From Neorhizobium tomejilense (lineage in GTDB: Bacteria > Pseudomonadota > Alphaproteobacteria > Rhizobiales > Rhizobiaceae), in the NCBI GenBank assembly GCA_002968845.1, contig PVBG01000005.1:248001-312000 (forward strand): a stretch of 64,000 bases of DNA, read 5' to 3'. The notes beneath the pieces are model-generated. The model saw only the letters and a program-made list of their open reading frames with translations, was not told the DNA's origin and made no database searches. Shown here piece after piece: positions 31,292 through 41,100 of this stretch. A program made the position numbers and the translations under genes. The first letter of the stretch is position 1, and each line of letters begins with the position of its first letter.

Positions 31292-33634
31292 ATGGCTATC
31301 AGGATTACGGCGGTCGTTTTCATTTTGATCGGCTTGGCTCTGGCCGTCGGCGGCGGGCAACTGCTGCTGCTTGGAGGCAGCGCCTATTACATCATCTGCG
31401 GTCTCGGCTTCGTGCTGACCGGCATCCTGCTTTTCCTGAGGAGCGCCATGGCACTCAGGGTCTATGCCGTTATCGTGCTGGCCTCGCTCGCCTGGGCGAT
31501 CTGGGAAGTCGGGCTCGACTGGTGGCAGCTCGGCCCGCGCGGCGGCTTGATCATCGTGCTGGGCCTCTGGCTTCTGACCCCGTGGGTCCGCACCCCGCTC
31601 GGCTTTTCAAGCCCGACCGGCATGCGCTACGGCGCCAGTGCCCTGCCGCTCGGAATTGCGCTGATGATCGCGATCGTCGTCGCCGTCGTCTCGATGTTCC
31701 TCGATCCGCTGGACCAGAGCGGCGAGCTTCCCGAACAGTCCGTCGCCGCGGCTCCGCCAATGGGCGGCAACGTGCCGCCGGGCGAATGGCACCAGTATGG
31801 ACGAACTCCCTATGGGCAGCGTTATTCGCCGCTTGACCAGATCAAGGTCGACAACGTCGCCAATCTCACGGAAGTGTGGCGCTACCAGACCGGGGATGTG
31901 AAGCGGCCTGACGACGTGGGCGAGACGACCTATCAGGTGACGCCGCTCAAGGTGGGCAGTTCCCTCTATCTCTGCACACCGCACAACCTTGCGATCGCGC
32001 TCGATGCGACGACCGGCAAGGAAAAATGGAAATACGACCCGAACTCCGGCATGAACCCGGATCGCCAGCACCAGACCTGCCGCGGCGTCAGCTATTACAA
32101 GGACGCCGCCGCCGCTGCCGGCAGTCCGTGTGCGGAGCGGGTCTATCTGCCGACGTCGGATGCGCGGCTGATTGCGCTCGATGCCGCGAACGGCCAGGTC
32201 TGCACCTCTTTCGCAGACAACGGAACGCTGCAGCTCACCAGCGGCATGCGGTACAATCCGGCCGGTTACTACTACTCGACCTCGCCACCGGCGATCGCCG
32301 GCAACAAGATCGTCATCGGCGGGGCGGTCAACGATAACTATTCCACCCAGTCGCAGTCCGGCGTCATCCGCGCCTTCGACGTCAATACCGGCCAGCTGAT
32401 CTGGAATTGGGATTCGGGGAACCCGTCTCAGACGCAGCCGCTGCAGCCCGGCCAGACGTACACGACGAACTCCCCGAACAGCTGGTCGGTGTTCAGCGTC
32501 GACGAGGAACTGGGCCTCGTTTATATACCGCTCGGCAACCAGGTGCCGGACCAGCTCGGCATGGGCCGCAGCGAGAATGTCGAGAAATATTCCTCCTCGA
32601 TTGTCGCGCTCGATCTCAATACCGGCGCCGATCGATGGGTGCGCCAGACGGTGCATCACGATCTATGGGACATGGACGTCCCCGCTCAGCCGGTTCTCCT
32701 CAACATCACCAAGCCGGACAATACGGTGGTGCCGGCGCTGGTCGGTCCGACCAAGCAGGGCGACATCTACGTGCTCGACCGGCGCACCGGAGAACCGATC
32801 ATCCCGATCACCGAGGAACCGGCGCCCGGAGGTGCCATCCCGGAAGATCGTACCGCGCCGACGCAGCCGACCTCGGCCTTGTCGTTCAAGCCGAGGCCGC
32901 TCGAGGAACGGGACATGTGGGGCATCACGATGTTCGACCAGATGGTTTGCCGCATCCGGTACCACCAGTACAACTATCTCGGCCGATACACCCCGCCGTC
33001 GCTGAAAGGCTCGATCATCTATCCGGGCAATTTCGGCACGTTCAACTGGGGCAGCGTCGCGGTCGATCCGGAACGGCAGGTGATGTTCGGCATGCCCACC
33101 TACCTCGCCTTCACCTCAAGGCTGGTGCCGCGTGCGGACATTCCGCCAAAAGGCCAGGGGGAGAAGGGCAGCGAGCAGGGCCTCAACCGCAACGAGGGCG
33201 CGCCCTATGGCGTCTTCATGGGTCCGTTCCTCGGACCGCTGCAGATCCCCTGCCAGGCGCCGCCATGGGGCTACGTCTCGGGCGTCGACCTCAGGACCGG
33301 CCAGATCGCCTACAAGCATCGCAACGGCACGGTCTACGACATGACGCCGCTGCCGCTGCCCTTCAAGGTCGGGGTGCCCGGCATCGGTGGGCCGATGATC
33401 ACCAAGGGTGGCGTGGCGTTCCTCGGCGCTGCGGTCGACAACTACCTGCGCGCCTATAACCTCACCAACGGCCGCGAACTCTGGAAGGCGCGGCTGCCGG
33501 CCGGCGGGCAGGCGACGCCGATGACCTATGCGGTCGACGACGGGCGGCAGTTCGTGGTGATGGTGGCCGGCGGACATGGATCGGTCGGCACCAAGCCCGG
33601 CGATTACGTGATCGCCTACGCGCTGCCGAGATAG
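31292..33634 (+). CDS. gcd: Membrane-bound PQQ-dependent glucose dehydrogenase
   Basis: Oxidises glucose to gluconolactone in the periplasm and reduces ubiquinone. 780 aa, the usual size. Five membrane helices occupy residues ~1-140; a periplasmic PQQ propeller follows, starting PPGEWHQYGRTPYGQRYSPLDQI. Typical blades include VWRYQTGD, HQTCRGVSYY, HHDLWDMDVPAQP and TKQGDIYVLDRRTGEPI, ending GGHGSVGTKPGDYVIAYALP. ATG 31292 is preferred to TTG 31286. No pqq biosynthesis genes are in the window, so cofactor supply is unknown. It lies beside a stress-type promoter; periplasmic glucose oxidation would complement the GtsABCD-like importer. Confidence 0.94.
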   Translation: MAIRITAVVFILIGLALAVGGGQLLLLGGSAYYIICGLGFVLTGILLFLRSAMALRVYAVIVLASLAWAIWEVGLDWWQLGPRGGLIIVLGLWLLTPWVRTPLGFSSPTGMRYGASALPLGIALMIAIVVAVVSMFLDPLDQSGELPEQSVAAAPPMGGNVPPGEWHQYGRTPYGQRYSPLDQIKVDNVANLTEVWRYQTGDVKRPDDVGETTYQVTPLKVGSSLYLCTPHNLAIALDATTGKEKWKYDPNSGMNPDRQHQTCRGVSYYKDAAAAAGSPCAERVYLPTSDARLIALDAANGQVCTSFADNGTLQLTSGMRYNPAGYYYSTSPPAIAGNKIVIGGAVNDNYSTQSQSGVIRAFDVNTGQLIWNWDSGNPSQTQPLQPGQTYTTNSPNSWSVFSVDEELGLVYIPLGNQVPDQLGMGRSENVEKYSSSIVALDLNTGADRWVRQTVHHDLWDMDVPAQPVLLNITKPDNTVVPALVGPTKQGDIYVLDRRTGEPIIPITEEPAPGGAIPEDRTAPTQPTSALSFKPRPLEERDMWGITMFDQMVCRIRYHQYNYLGRYTPPSLKGSIIYPGNFGTFNWGSVAVDPERQVMFGMPTYLAFTSRLVPRADIPPKGQGEKGSEQGLNRNEGAPYGVFMGPFLGPLQIPCQAPPWGYVSGVDLRTGQIAYKHRNGTVYDMTPLPLPFKVGVPGIGGPMITKGGVAFLGAAVDNYLRAYNLTNGRELWKARLPAGGQATPMTYAVDDGRQFVVMVAGGHGSVGTKPGDYVIAYALPR

Positions 33635-33647
33635 GCAGGCCCCGAAC

Positions 33648-33683
33648 AAAAAAGCCCGGGCGTCCGACGCCCGGGCGTTTTTC
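33648..33683. terminator. Bidirectional terminator after gcd
   Basis: AAAAAA, a 10-bp stem GCCCGGGCGT (33654-33663) with 33667-33676, then GTTTTT. It serves gcd and the convergent BON gene. Confidence 0.88.
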
Positions 33684-33705
33684 GTTCATCATCGGTGTCG
33701 GGAGG

Positions 33706-33981
33706 TCACCGCGGGCGGGTAAAACGGAGTTCGTTGCGCACGGTTGCCACTCCGCCGACGCCGAGCGCCACCTCCTCGGCTCGTGCAATCTCGCTTTCCA
33801 GCTGGACCGTGCCGCTCAACGTGACCTCAGGGCCGCGGGCGATGACGGCGACGTCGCTTGCATCGATACCGCCGGCAGACGCCAACGCATCGGAGACCGC
33901 CCCTTCGAGCGTCGCGCCTGGCGGAAACTCCGCCTCGACCTCAGGAGTCGTCTCGTGAAAATGCTGATGCTTGAAGACCAT
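33706..33981 (-). CDS. Single-BON-domain protein, 91 aa
   Basis: After MVFKHQHFHETTPEVEAEFP comes one BON domain (GATLEGAVSDALASAGGIDASDVAVIARGPEVTLSGTVQLESEIARAEEVALGVGGVATVRNELRF). There is no signal peptide. It is the third BON protein of the region but lacks the GKGPxGYxRxD linker of the other two. A weak promoter-like pair (TGAAC-N17-CGTT, minus strand 34036-34011) lies just upstream, overlapping the end of the kinase gene. It may also be reached by read-through from the kinase gene 52 bases upstream. Confidence 0.82.
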   Translation of the reverse strand: MVFKHQHFHETTPEVEAEFPPGATLEGAVSDALASAGGIDASDVAVIARGPEVTLSGTVQLESEIARAEEVALGVGGVATVRNELRFTRPR

Positions 33982-34033
33982 TGTCGTACTCCGTTCTGAC
34001 ACGGCACGACAACGCATGGCGAGGGCGATTGGT

Positions 34034-35977
34034 TCAGCGCCCGCCGGCGAGAACCGTGGCGATGATCTCCTCAAGCTGGTTCTGCGAGAAGGGCTTCGGC
34101 AGTCGCGGCAGGCGATCGTCGCCACCGGTGGGCAGTTCGGCGTAGCCGGTTGCCAGCACCACCGGAAGGCCCGGTCTTTCTTCGCGGATGACGGCGGCAA
34201 GTTCCGAGCCGGTCATGCGCGGCATCGAGTGATCGGTGATGACGAGATCGATGTCATGGGCGCCGCTTCTCAGCTCCTTCAGGGCATCGGTGCCGCTATA
34301 GGCTTCGATCACGGTGTGGCCGAGATCCTCCAGCATCAGCGTGGTGTTCATCAGGACCAGCGCGTCGTCATCGACGGCGAGAATGGTCAGGCGTCCTCGG
34401 GGAGTTGCAATTGGTGAAGGCATGTTCTTCTCCGAAGACTGCGGACAATCGTTTGCATCTACCGCAGGCAGGTAGAGCGAAACAGTGGTGCCCTTGCCCT
34501 TTTGGCTTTCAATATCGAGTTTGCCGCCCGACTGCTCGGTCAGGCCCTGCACCATGGAAAGTCCGAGCCCCGTTCCCTTGCCGACACCCTTGGTCGTGAA
34601 GAAAGGCGTCGTCGCGCGGATCAGGGTCTCCTCGTCCATGCCTTCGCCGCTATCGGCGACCGAGAGCCGGACATATCGGCCGGGCTTCAGCCTACCGGTC
34701 GTCTCGTCGGCCGAATATTCCTCGGCGCTGATGACGATCGTGCCGCCGCCGGCCATCGCGTCGCGGGCATTGACGACAAGGTTCAGAAGCGCGGTCTCGA
34801 GCTGAACCGGGTCGCTCGCGACGTGCGGCAGGTTCTTGGCAAAGCGGGTTTCCACGGAAGCGGAGGCGCTGAGCGAGCGCTGAACGAAATCCATCATGCC
34901 GCCGACAAGTGCCGCCACGTCGATGGCCTGCATATTCAATTCCTGTCGCCGGGAGAATGCCAGCATGCGCTGGGTGAGGGCAGCACCCCGCTCGGCACCC
35001 TGAATGGCATTATCCAGCAGCGGCATCAGCGCCGGATCGTCGGGCAGGCGTTTCTTCAGGATTTCCAGGCTGCCCAGCACGGCCATCAGCAGATTGTTGA
35101 AATCGTGGGCGACGCCCCCTGTCAGCTGGCCGATCGCCTCCATCTTCTGGGATTGGAAAAGTTCCTCGCGCGCCTGGGTGAGGGCCTTCTGCGCCTCGAC
35201 TTTTTCAGTGATGTCGCGCGTGATCTTGGCGAAGCCGAGAAGCGTGCCTTCCTCGTTGCGGATCACGTCGATGATCACATGCGCCCAGAAGCGCGTGCCA
35301 TCCTTGCGCTGCCGCCAGGCCTCCCTCTCGAATCGCCCCTCGCGCCGTGCGGTCTCCAGGCTACGGGTGGGTTCGCCGCGCTCGCGATCCTCCGGCGTGT
35401 AGAATTTTGAAAAATGCTGGCCGACGATTTCGTCCGCAGTATAGCCCTTGATGCGCGCGGCACCCGCGTTCCAGTTGCTGACGCAACCGTCCGGGTCGAG
35501 CATGTAGAGAGCATAGTCGGTGACTCCCTGGACGAGGAGCTGGAATTTCTCCTCGCTCAATCGGAGTTCCGTTTCGGCTTTTTTCCGTTCGGTCAGGTCA
35601 CGGGTCACCTTGGCGAAGCCGAGAAGCTCGCCGGAACGGCCCCAGATCGGGTCGATGATGACATGGGCCCAGAAGCGGCCGCCGTCCTTGCGGACCCGCC
35701 AGCCTTCCTTTTCGAAGCGGCCTTCTGTCGCAGCGGTCCGCAAAGCGTGCTCGGGCGCCCGCGCCAACCGGTCTTCCGGGGTATAGAAGCGGGAAAAGTG
35801 CTCGCCGAGGATTTCCCATGCCTCGTATCCCTTGAAACGCTGGGCGCCGGGATTCCAGCTGACGATCTTGCCCTCAGGGTCAATCATGTAGATCGCATAG
35901 TCGGTGATGGCGTCTACGAGAAGACGATAGCGTTCCTCGTCAAGCAACGAAACGTCGTAACTTTGCGGCACACTCAT
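34034..35977 (-). CDS. Hybrid histidine kinase with tandem PAS domains and a C-terminal receiver
   Basis: 647 aa, no membrane helix, hence a cytoplasmic sensor. PAS1 (~residues 10-125) and PAS2 (~135-255) are near copies: both contain DYA(I/L)YM(I/L)DP(E/D)G, HFS(R/K)FYTPEDR, EGRFE(K/R)E(G/A)WR and RFWAHVIID. Then HisKA with phospho-His in GGVAHDFNNLLMAVLGSLE, HATPase with GTGLGLSMVQGL, and a receiver (LAVDDD ... LVITDHSMPRMTG ... LPKPFS). The HisKA domain is classical, not HRxxN. Start MSVPQSYDVS at 35977; two further in-frame starts lie just upstream. The TetR gene is divergent. Ligand and output are unknown. Confidence 0.9.
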   Translation of the reverse strand: MSVPQSYDVSLLDEERYRLLVDAITDYAIYMIDPEGKIVSWNPGAQRFKGYEAWEILGEHFSRFYTPEDRLARAPEHALRTAATEGRFEKEGWRVRKDGGRFWAHVIIDPIWGRSGELLGFAKVTRDLTERKKAETELRLSEEKFQLLVQGVTDYALYMLDPDGCVSNWNAGAARIKGYTADEIVGQHFSKFYTPEDRERGEPTRSLETARREGRFEREAWRQRKDGTRFWAHVIIDVIRNEEGTLLGFAKITRDITEKVEAQKALTQAREELFQSQKMEAIGQLTGGVAHDFNNLLMAVLGSLEILKKRLPDDPALMPLLDNAIQGAERGAALTQRMLAFSRRQELNMQAIDVAALVGGMMDFVQRSLSASASVETRFAKNLPHVASDPVQLETALLNLVVNARDAMAGGGTIVISAEEYSADETTGRLKPGRYVRLSVADSGEGMDEETLIRATTPFFTTKGVGKGTGLGLSMVQGLTEQSGGKLDIESQKGKGTTVSLYLPAVDANDCPQSSEKNMPSPIATPRGRLTILAVDDDALVLMNTTLMLEDLGHTVIEAYSGTDALKELRSGAHDIDLVITDHSMPRMTGSELAAVIREERPGLPVVLATGYAELPTGGDDRLPRLPKPFSQNQLEEIIATVLAGGR

Positions 35978-35983
35978 CAATAG

Positions 35984-36090
35984 TCCCCGGCCCACGACGT
36001 TAGTGCTCTAACGCTCTGCAACAACGAAAAGTTGTGACTATGCAACAGGATCATTACTCTTCCCCGGCCCACGAAGCCCGTGGTCTAACG
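35984..36090. repeat. Pair of 30-bp direct repeats between the kinase and TetR genes
   Basis: Copy 1 at 35984-36013 and copy 2 at 36061-36090 share TCCCCGGCCCACGA, then five different bases, GTG, one variable base and TCTAACG. In copy 1 the end forms a perfect CGTTAG-TGCT-CTAACG palindrome. The start-to-start distance is 77 bases. Between them lies the inverted repeat ACAAC-GAAAA-GTTGT (36021-36035). They are likely regulator-binding sites or a small local duplication. Confidence 0.6.
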
Positions 36091-36212
36091 CGACATAATG
36101 TCCAAGTCCCATTTTGGTTCCCTGTTTCCCAAACTTTTTATCTTGCGCCGCCAACGACGACGAGCCGACACGGGTTGACGGATGACGGATTTTTCTTTAC
36201 GACTGACGAAAG

Positions 36213-36854
36213 ATGAAAATCGTCACACGTAAAACGAAAGACTTCAGCGGTATGGATACCAGCGAAAATACCCTGGACACCTCGCGGCAGGACAATGTCA
36301 GCCGCATCCTCGATGCGGCGGAGCGGCTGTTCAAGCATTACGGCTACACCAAGACGAACGTGGCGGATATCGCGCGCGATCTCGGCATGTCGCCCGCCAA
36401 TATCTACCGTTTCTTCTCGTCCAAGGCCGATATCCATCAGGCTCTGGCGCACCGCATGCTCGACGGCAGCTATCAGGCGGCACTCGCCAACGCGAAGCGG
36501 CCGGTGAGCGCCGCCGAACGGCTGCGTAATCACGTCCTGCAACAGCACCGCTTCACGCTCGAGACCATGCTCGACGAGAAGAAGGTGCATGAGATGGTGG
36601 TGATCGCCATCGAGCAGCAATGGCCGGTCATCGAGCAGCATCTCGAACGCATCCGTCTCGTCATTGCTGACCTTATCAAGGACGGCATCGAAGCCGGTGA
36701 GTTCCGCGAGCAGGATCACCAGCTCGCAGCCGAATGCTTCATGTCGTCCGTGGTCATCCTCTGTCATCCGCAGCTCATTGCGGATTGCCTTCTGGAGACC
36801 CGGATCGGCAAGCCCGAGGATCTCGTGGAATTCGGCCTCAGGGCCCTCAGATAA
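36213..36854 (+). CDS. TetR-family repressor of the adjacent RND pump
   Basis: 213 aa from ATG 36213, or 200 aa from ATG 36252 (MDTSENTLDTS); neither has a strong ribosome site. Helix-turn-helix NVSRILDAAERLFKHYGYTKTNVADIARDLGMSPANIYRFFSSKADIHQAL is textbook TetR. The ligand domain includes LETMLDEKKVHEMVVIAIEQQWPVIEQHLERIRLVI. It lies 73 bases upstream of the RND adaptor on the same strand, the usual place for a local repressor released by a pump substrate (inference). The spacer toward the divergent kinase gene carries the direct repeats at 35984-36090. Confidence 0.88.
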   Translation: MKIVTRKTKDFSGMDTSENTLDTSRQDNVSRILDAAERLFKHYGYTKTNVADIARDLGMSPANIYRFFSSKADIHQALAHRMLDGSYQAALANAKRPVSAAERLRNHVLQQHRFTLETMLDEKKVHEMVVIAIEQQWPVIEQHLERIRLVIADLIKDGIEAGEFREQDHQLAAECFMSSVVILCHPQLIADCLLETRIGKPEDLVEFGLRALR

Positions 36855-36927
36855 TTCGCCTGAAATAATTCCGGGGCGCCCAAAAGAGGCGTCTTGATCG
36901 AAAACCCGCCACCAGGAGTGCGGAACC

Positions 36928-38085
36928 ATGTTTTTCGTAAAGACCAGACATAATGTCTCGTTTCTCATCAAAGGCCTTTTAGTCGCGACCGCGTTCGGCG
37001 CGCTGACGGCCTGCTCGGAAGAGAAGAAAGCCGAGGCCCCGGAAGTCGTCCGCCCGGTCAAGGTGACCGAGGTCGCCGCTGCCGATCACGGCCGCAGGCT
37101 TCAATATTCCGGCTCAGTCAAGGCACGGACCGAAATGAACCTCGGCTTCCGCGTCGCCGGCAAGATCACAGAGCGGCTGGTCGATGTCGGCCAGCGCGTT
37201 CGCCCCGGCGACGTGCTCGCAAAGCTCGACGCCGTCGATTACCAGCTCGCGGTGCGCCGCGCCGAGGCCGATCTCGCCTCCGCCCAGAAGCAGGTGGAAA
37301 TCTCCGGCCTCGCTCGTCGCCGGGCCGAGACGCTTGCCGAGAAGAGCATTTCCTCCCAATCGCAGTTCGAACAGGCGCAGCTTGCCAACGACCAGGCCAT
37401 CTCGCAAAGGGAATCGGCCCAGTCGGCGCTCGACCAGGCCCGCAACCAGGTCGCCTATACGGAATTGAAGTCGGACCAGAACGGCATCGTCACCGCGGTC
37501 AGCGCCGATATCGGCCAGGTGGTCGCGTCCGGCACCCCGGTCCTCTCCGTCGCGGTCGAGGGCAGCAAGGAAGTGCAGATCGCCGTTCCGGAAATGGACG
37601 TCGCCCAGTTCAAGCCGGGCAAGACGGTGAAGGCTCGCTTCTGGTCGGCTACCGATCTCGTCCTTGACGGCAAGGTCCGCGAAGTGGCCGGCAGTGCCGA
37701 TGCGCAATCGCGCACTTTCGCGGTCCGCGTCAGCTTGCCGGACGACCAGCGGGTCCTGCTCGGCATGACCGCGACGATCGAGGCGGATGAAGACAATGCC
37801 GTCGCCACCTATGCCGTTCCGCTTGCAGCGCTTTCCAAGAAGGACGGCCAGTCCGTTGTCTGGATCGTCGACCGTGGCAAGGGCACCGTCAGTTCGCGTG
37901 CCGTCAAGGTCGCCGACTTCTCCGACGACGGCGTTCGCGTCGCCGAAGGCGTTGCCAAGGGCGACCTCGTCGTCTCGGCCGGCACCCAGTTCATGAAAGA
38001 AGACATGAAGGTCAAGCTGCCGGAAGCCATCGCCTCTCGCTTCGGCAGCGTCAGCAGCCTTACCACCGCATCGCTCGCGCCCTGA
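36928..38085 (+). CDS. RND efflux periplasmic adaptor (membrane fusion protein)
   Basis: 385 aa. Lipoprotein-type signal with lipobox LTAC, so the adaptor is anchored by Cys. A barrel-sandwich half (GSVKARTEMNLGFRVAGKITERLVDVGQRVRPGDVLAKLD), an alpha-hairpin coiled coil (~residues 100-165, AQLANDQAISQRESAQSALDQARNQ) and the second half (AYTELKSDQNGIVTAVSADIGQVVASGTPV) give the HlyD/AcrA order. The C-terminal beta-barrel and MP domain follow. It is followed by the inner-membrane pump after 26 bases. No outer-membrane factor gene is present, so a shared TolC would be needed. Confidence 0.92.
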   Translation: MFFVKTRHNVSFLIKGLLVATAFGALTACSEEKKAEAPEVVRPVKVTEVAAADHGRRLQYSGSVKARTEMNLGFRVAGKITERLVDVGQRVRPGDVLAKLDAVDYQLAVRRAEADLASAQKQVEISGLARRRAETLAEKSISSQSQFEQAQLANDQAISQRESAQSALDQARNQVAYTELKSDQNGIVTAVSADIGQVVASGTPVLSVAVEGSKEVQIAVPEMDVAQFKPGKTVKARFWSATDLVLDGKVREVAGSADAQSRTFAVRVSLPDDQRVLLGMTATIEADEDNAVATYAVPLAALSKKDGQSVVWIVDRGKGTVSSRAVKVADFSDDGVRVAEGVAKGDLVVSAGTQFMKEDMKVKLPEAIASRFGSVSSLTTASLAP

Positions 38086-38111
38086 TCGCCAGGCTTAAAG
38101 GACCCAAGACC

Positions 38112-41100
38112 ATGAGCTCCTCTCATCAGGCCAATCCCCCGGAAAAGGGCGGGTTCAACCTGTCCCGCTGGGCGATCGCCCATCCGAGCATCGCCCGCTT
38201 CCTCTTCGGCCTCATCATCGTCATGGGCGCGCTTGGCGTCATGAACATGGGCCAGAAGGAAGATCCCGACTTCACCTTCCGCGTCATGGTCGTGCAGACC
38301 GTCTGGCCCGGCGCCTCCATCCAGGAGATGCAGGACCAGGTGGTCAACAAGGTCGAGCGCAAGCTGCAGGAAACCCCGCATCTCGACTGGGTCAAGTCCT
38401 ATACCCGCGCTGGCGTGGCGATCACCACGGTACAGATCAAGGGCGACACCAATACCGCCGAGGTCAACGACGCCTTCTACCAGGTCCGCAAGAAGATTGG
38501 GGACATCACCCAGGATCTGCCCGCCGGCCTGCTCGGTCCTTATTTCAACGACGAGTTCGGTGATACCTACATCACCCTCAACTCGATCAGCGGCGAAGGC
38601 TACAGCTATCCTGAACTGAAGCAGTTCGCGATCCAGGCCCGCGACATGCTGCTGGCCACGCCCGGCGTCGAAAAGGCGGTCATTCTCGGCGACCAGCCGC
38701 AGAAGATCTTCATCGACGTATCGTCCAAGGCGCTCGCCGAGCGCGGCCTCACCGTCCTCAACATCCGCGACGCGCTCTCCGGCCAGAACAATATCGATCC
38801 CGCCGGGAACATTGAGACTGCCGAGCGCTCGGTACGAATTGCGGTCGAAGGCGGCGTCACGACGCCTGAAGATATCCGCGAGCTGCGCCTTCGCGCCGGC
38901 GATCAGGTGATCCGGCTCGGCGATATCGCCACCGTCACCAACGGTCTCGAAAACCCCTATCAGCGCAAGTTTCGCTTCAATGGCCACGACAGTGTCCAGC
39001 TTGGCGTCGTCATGGCGAAGGGCTTCAAGGTAACCGACGTCGGGCACGAGGTCGAAGCCACCTATGAGCGCTTCGAACAGACGCTGCCGGTCGGCGTTTC
39101 CGTCGAGCAGGTCTCCAACCAGCCGGAAGTCGTCACCGAAGCCGTGGGCGAGTTCACCCAGGCCCTGCTGGAGGCTCTCGTCATTGTCCTCATCGTCTCG
39201 CTGATCTCGATCGGCTGGCGTTCGGGCATCGTCATCGCCATCACCATTCCGCTGGTTCTGTCAGCTACGTTCGCGATCATGTTCTACATGGGCATCGAGC
39301 TGCAGCGCATCTCGCTCGGCGCGCTGATCATCGCGCTCGGCCTGCTCGTCGACGATGCGATGATCGTCGTCGAGATGATGGAACGGAAGCTGGAGGAGGG
39401 GCTCGCACGCCTCGATGCCGCCACCTTCGCCTATTCATCCACCGCCTTTCCGATGCTGACCGGCACGTTGATCACTACTGCCGGCTTCATCCCTGTCGGT
39501 TTCGCCGATTCCACCGCCGGCGAATACGTGCGCTCGCTGTTCTACGTGGTGGGCATCGCGCTCGTCGTGTCGTGGTTCGTGGCCGTCTACTTTACTCCCT
39601 GGCTCGGCTACATGATCCTCAAGCAGCGGGCGCACGCAGGTACCCATCACGATGCCTATGACACCCGGATGTATCGCGGCGTCCGGCATGCGGTCGGCTG
39701 GTCCGTGCGTCACAAGGCTATCGTGCTGCTTCTCACTCTCGGCGCCTTCGTCGGCAGCCTGTGGTCGTTCCAGTTCATCCCGCAGAGCTTCTTCCCGCAG
39801 TCCTCGCGGCCGGAAATCCTGGTCGACATGTGGCTGCCGGAAGGCACGGCGATCGAGGAAGTCGAACGCCAGGCGAAAGCCCTTGAAGACAAGATCCTGC
39901 CCGATGCGGACAAGACCTTCGTCGCGACCTATATCGGCGAGGGCGCGCCGCGCTTCTTCCTGCCGCTCGACCAGCAGCTCCGCAACCCCAACTACGCGCA
40001 GCTCCTGATCATGTCGAAGGACGTCGACGCCCGCGAGCGCCTGATCGTCAAGCTGCGCGCCATCCTTGCGCAGGACTTCCCGACCGTGCGCGGTAAGGTC
40101 GACCGCCTGTTCCTCGGCCCGCCGGTCGGCTGGCCTGTCCAGATGCGCGTCACCGGCCCGGACCCGGCGGAAGTGCGCCGCATCGCCGACCAGGTCAAGG
40201 AACGTTACCAGCAACAGCCGCTGTTCGGCGCGATCCATGACGACTGGATGGAACCGGTGACAGCCATGAAACTGGTGATCGACCAGGATCGTGCCCGGGC
40301 TCTCGGCGTCACCTCGCAGCGTGTCCGCCAGATGCTGCAGACGGCAGTCTCCGGCGCTCCGGTCAGCGACTTCCGCGATGGCGAGGAAACCGTCTCGATC
40401 GTCGTCCGTGAGCCGGATGCAACCCGCAACCTGCTCTCGGCGGTCCAGTCGGTCTATGTGCCGACGGATTTCGGCGGCTTCGTCCCGGTCTCGCAGATTG
40501 CCAAGGTCGTGCCGGTCCTCGAACAGGGTATCGAATGGCGCCGCGACCGCCTGCCGACGATCACCGTCAAGGCAACGCTGCCGGATGGCATCGAACCGAC
40601 CCAGGTGTCGATGAACCTCTACAGCAGCATGGCCGACCTACGCGCTAGCCTGCCTGCCGGCTATCATGTCGAGATCCAGGGCGGTGCGGAAGATGCAGCC
40701 GAAAGCCAGAACTCGATCGCTGCCAAGGCGCCGATCATGCTCCTGGTCATCCTCGTGCTGCTGATGATCCAGCTGCAGCATTTCGGCAAGGCGATGCTGG
40801 TGCTGGCAACCGGCCCGCTCGGCATCATCGGCGCTGCCATGGCGCTGCTTCTGACCGGTGCGCCGTTCGGTTTCGTGGCGATCCTCGGCGTCATCGCGTT
40901 GCTCGGCATCATCATCCGCAACTCGATCATCCTTGTCGACCAGATCGACCAGGACATCGCGGCGGGCATGGAGCGGATGGAGGCGATCGTCGGTGCAGCC
41001 GTACGCCGTTTCCGGCCGATCATGCTGACTGCGCTGACAGCCGTGCTGGCGCTCTACCCGATCTCGCGCGGCGTGTTCTGGGGGCCGCTCGCCTATGCGA

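Noticed and set aside
34011..34036. TGAAC-N17-CGTT (minus) upstream of the 91-aa BON gene as a full EcfG promoter
   Set aside because: The -35 has a mismatch in its strongest part and the site overlaps the coding end of the kinase; noted only as weak.
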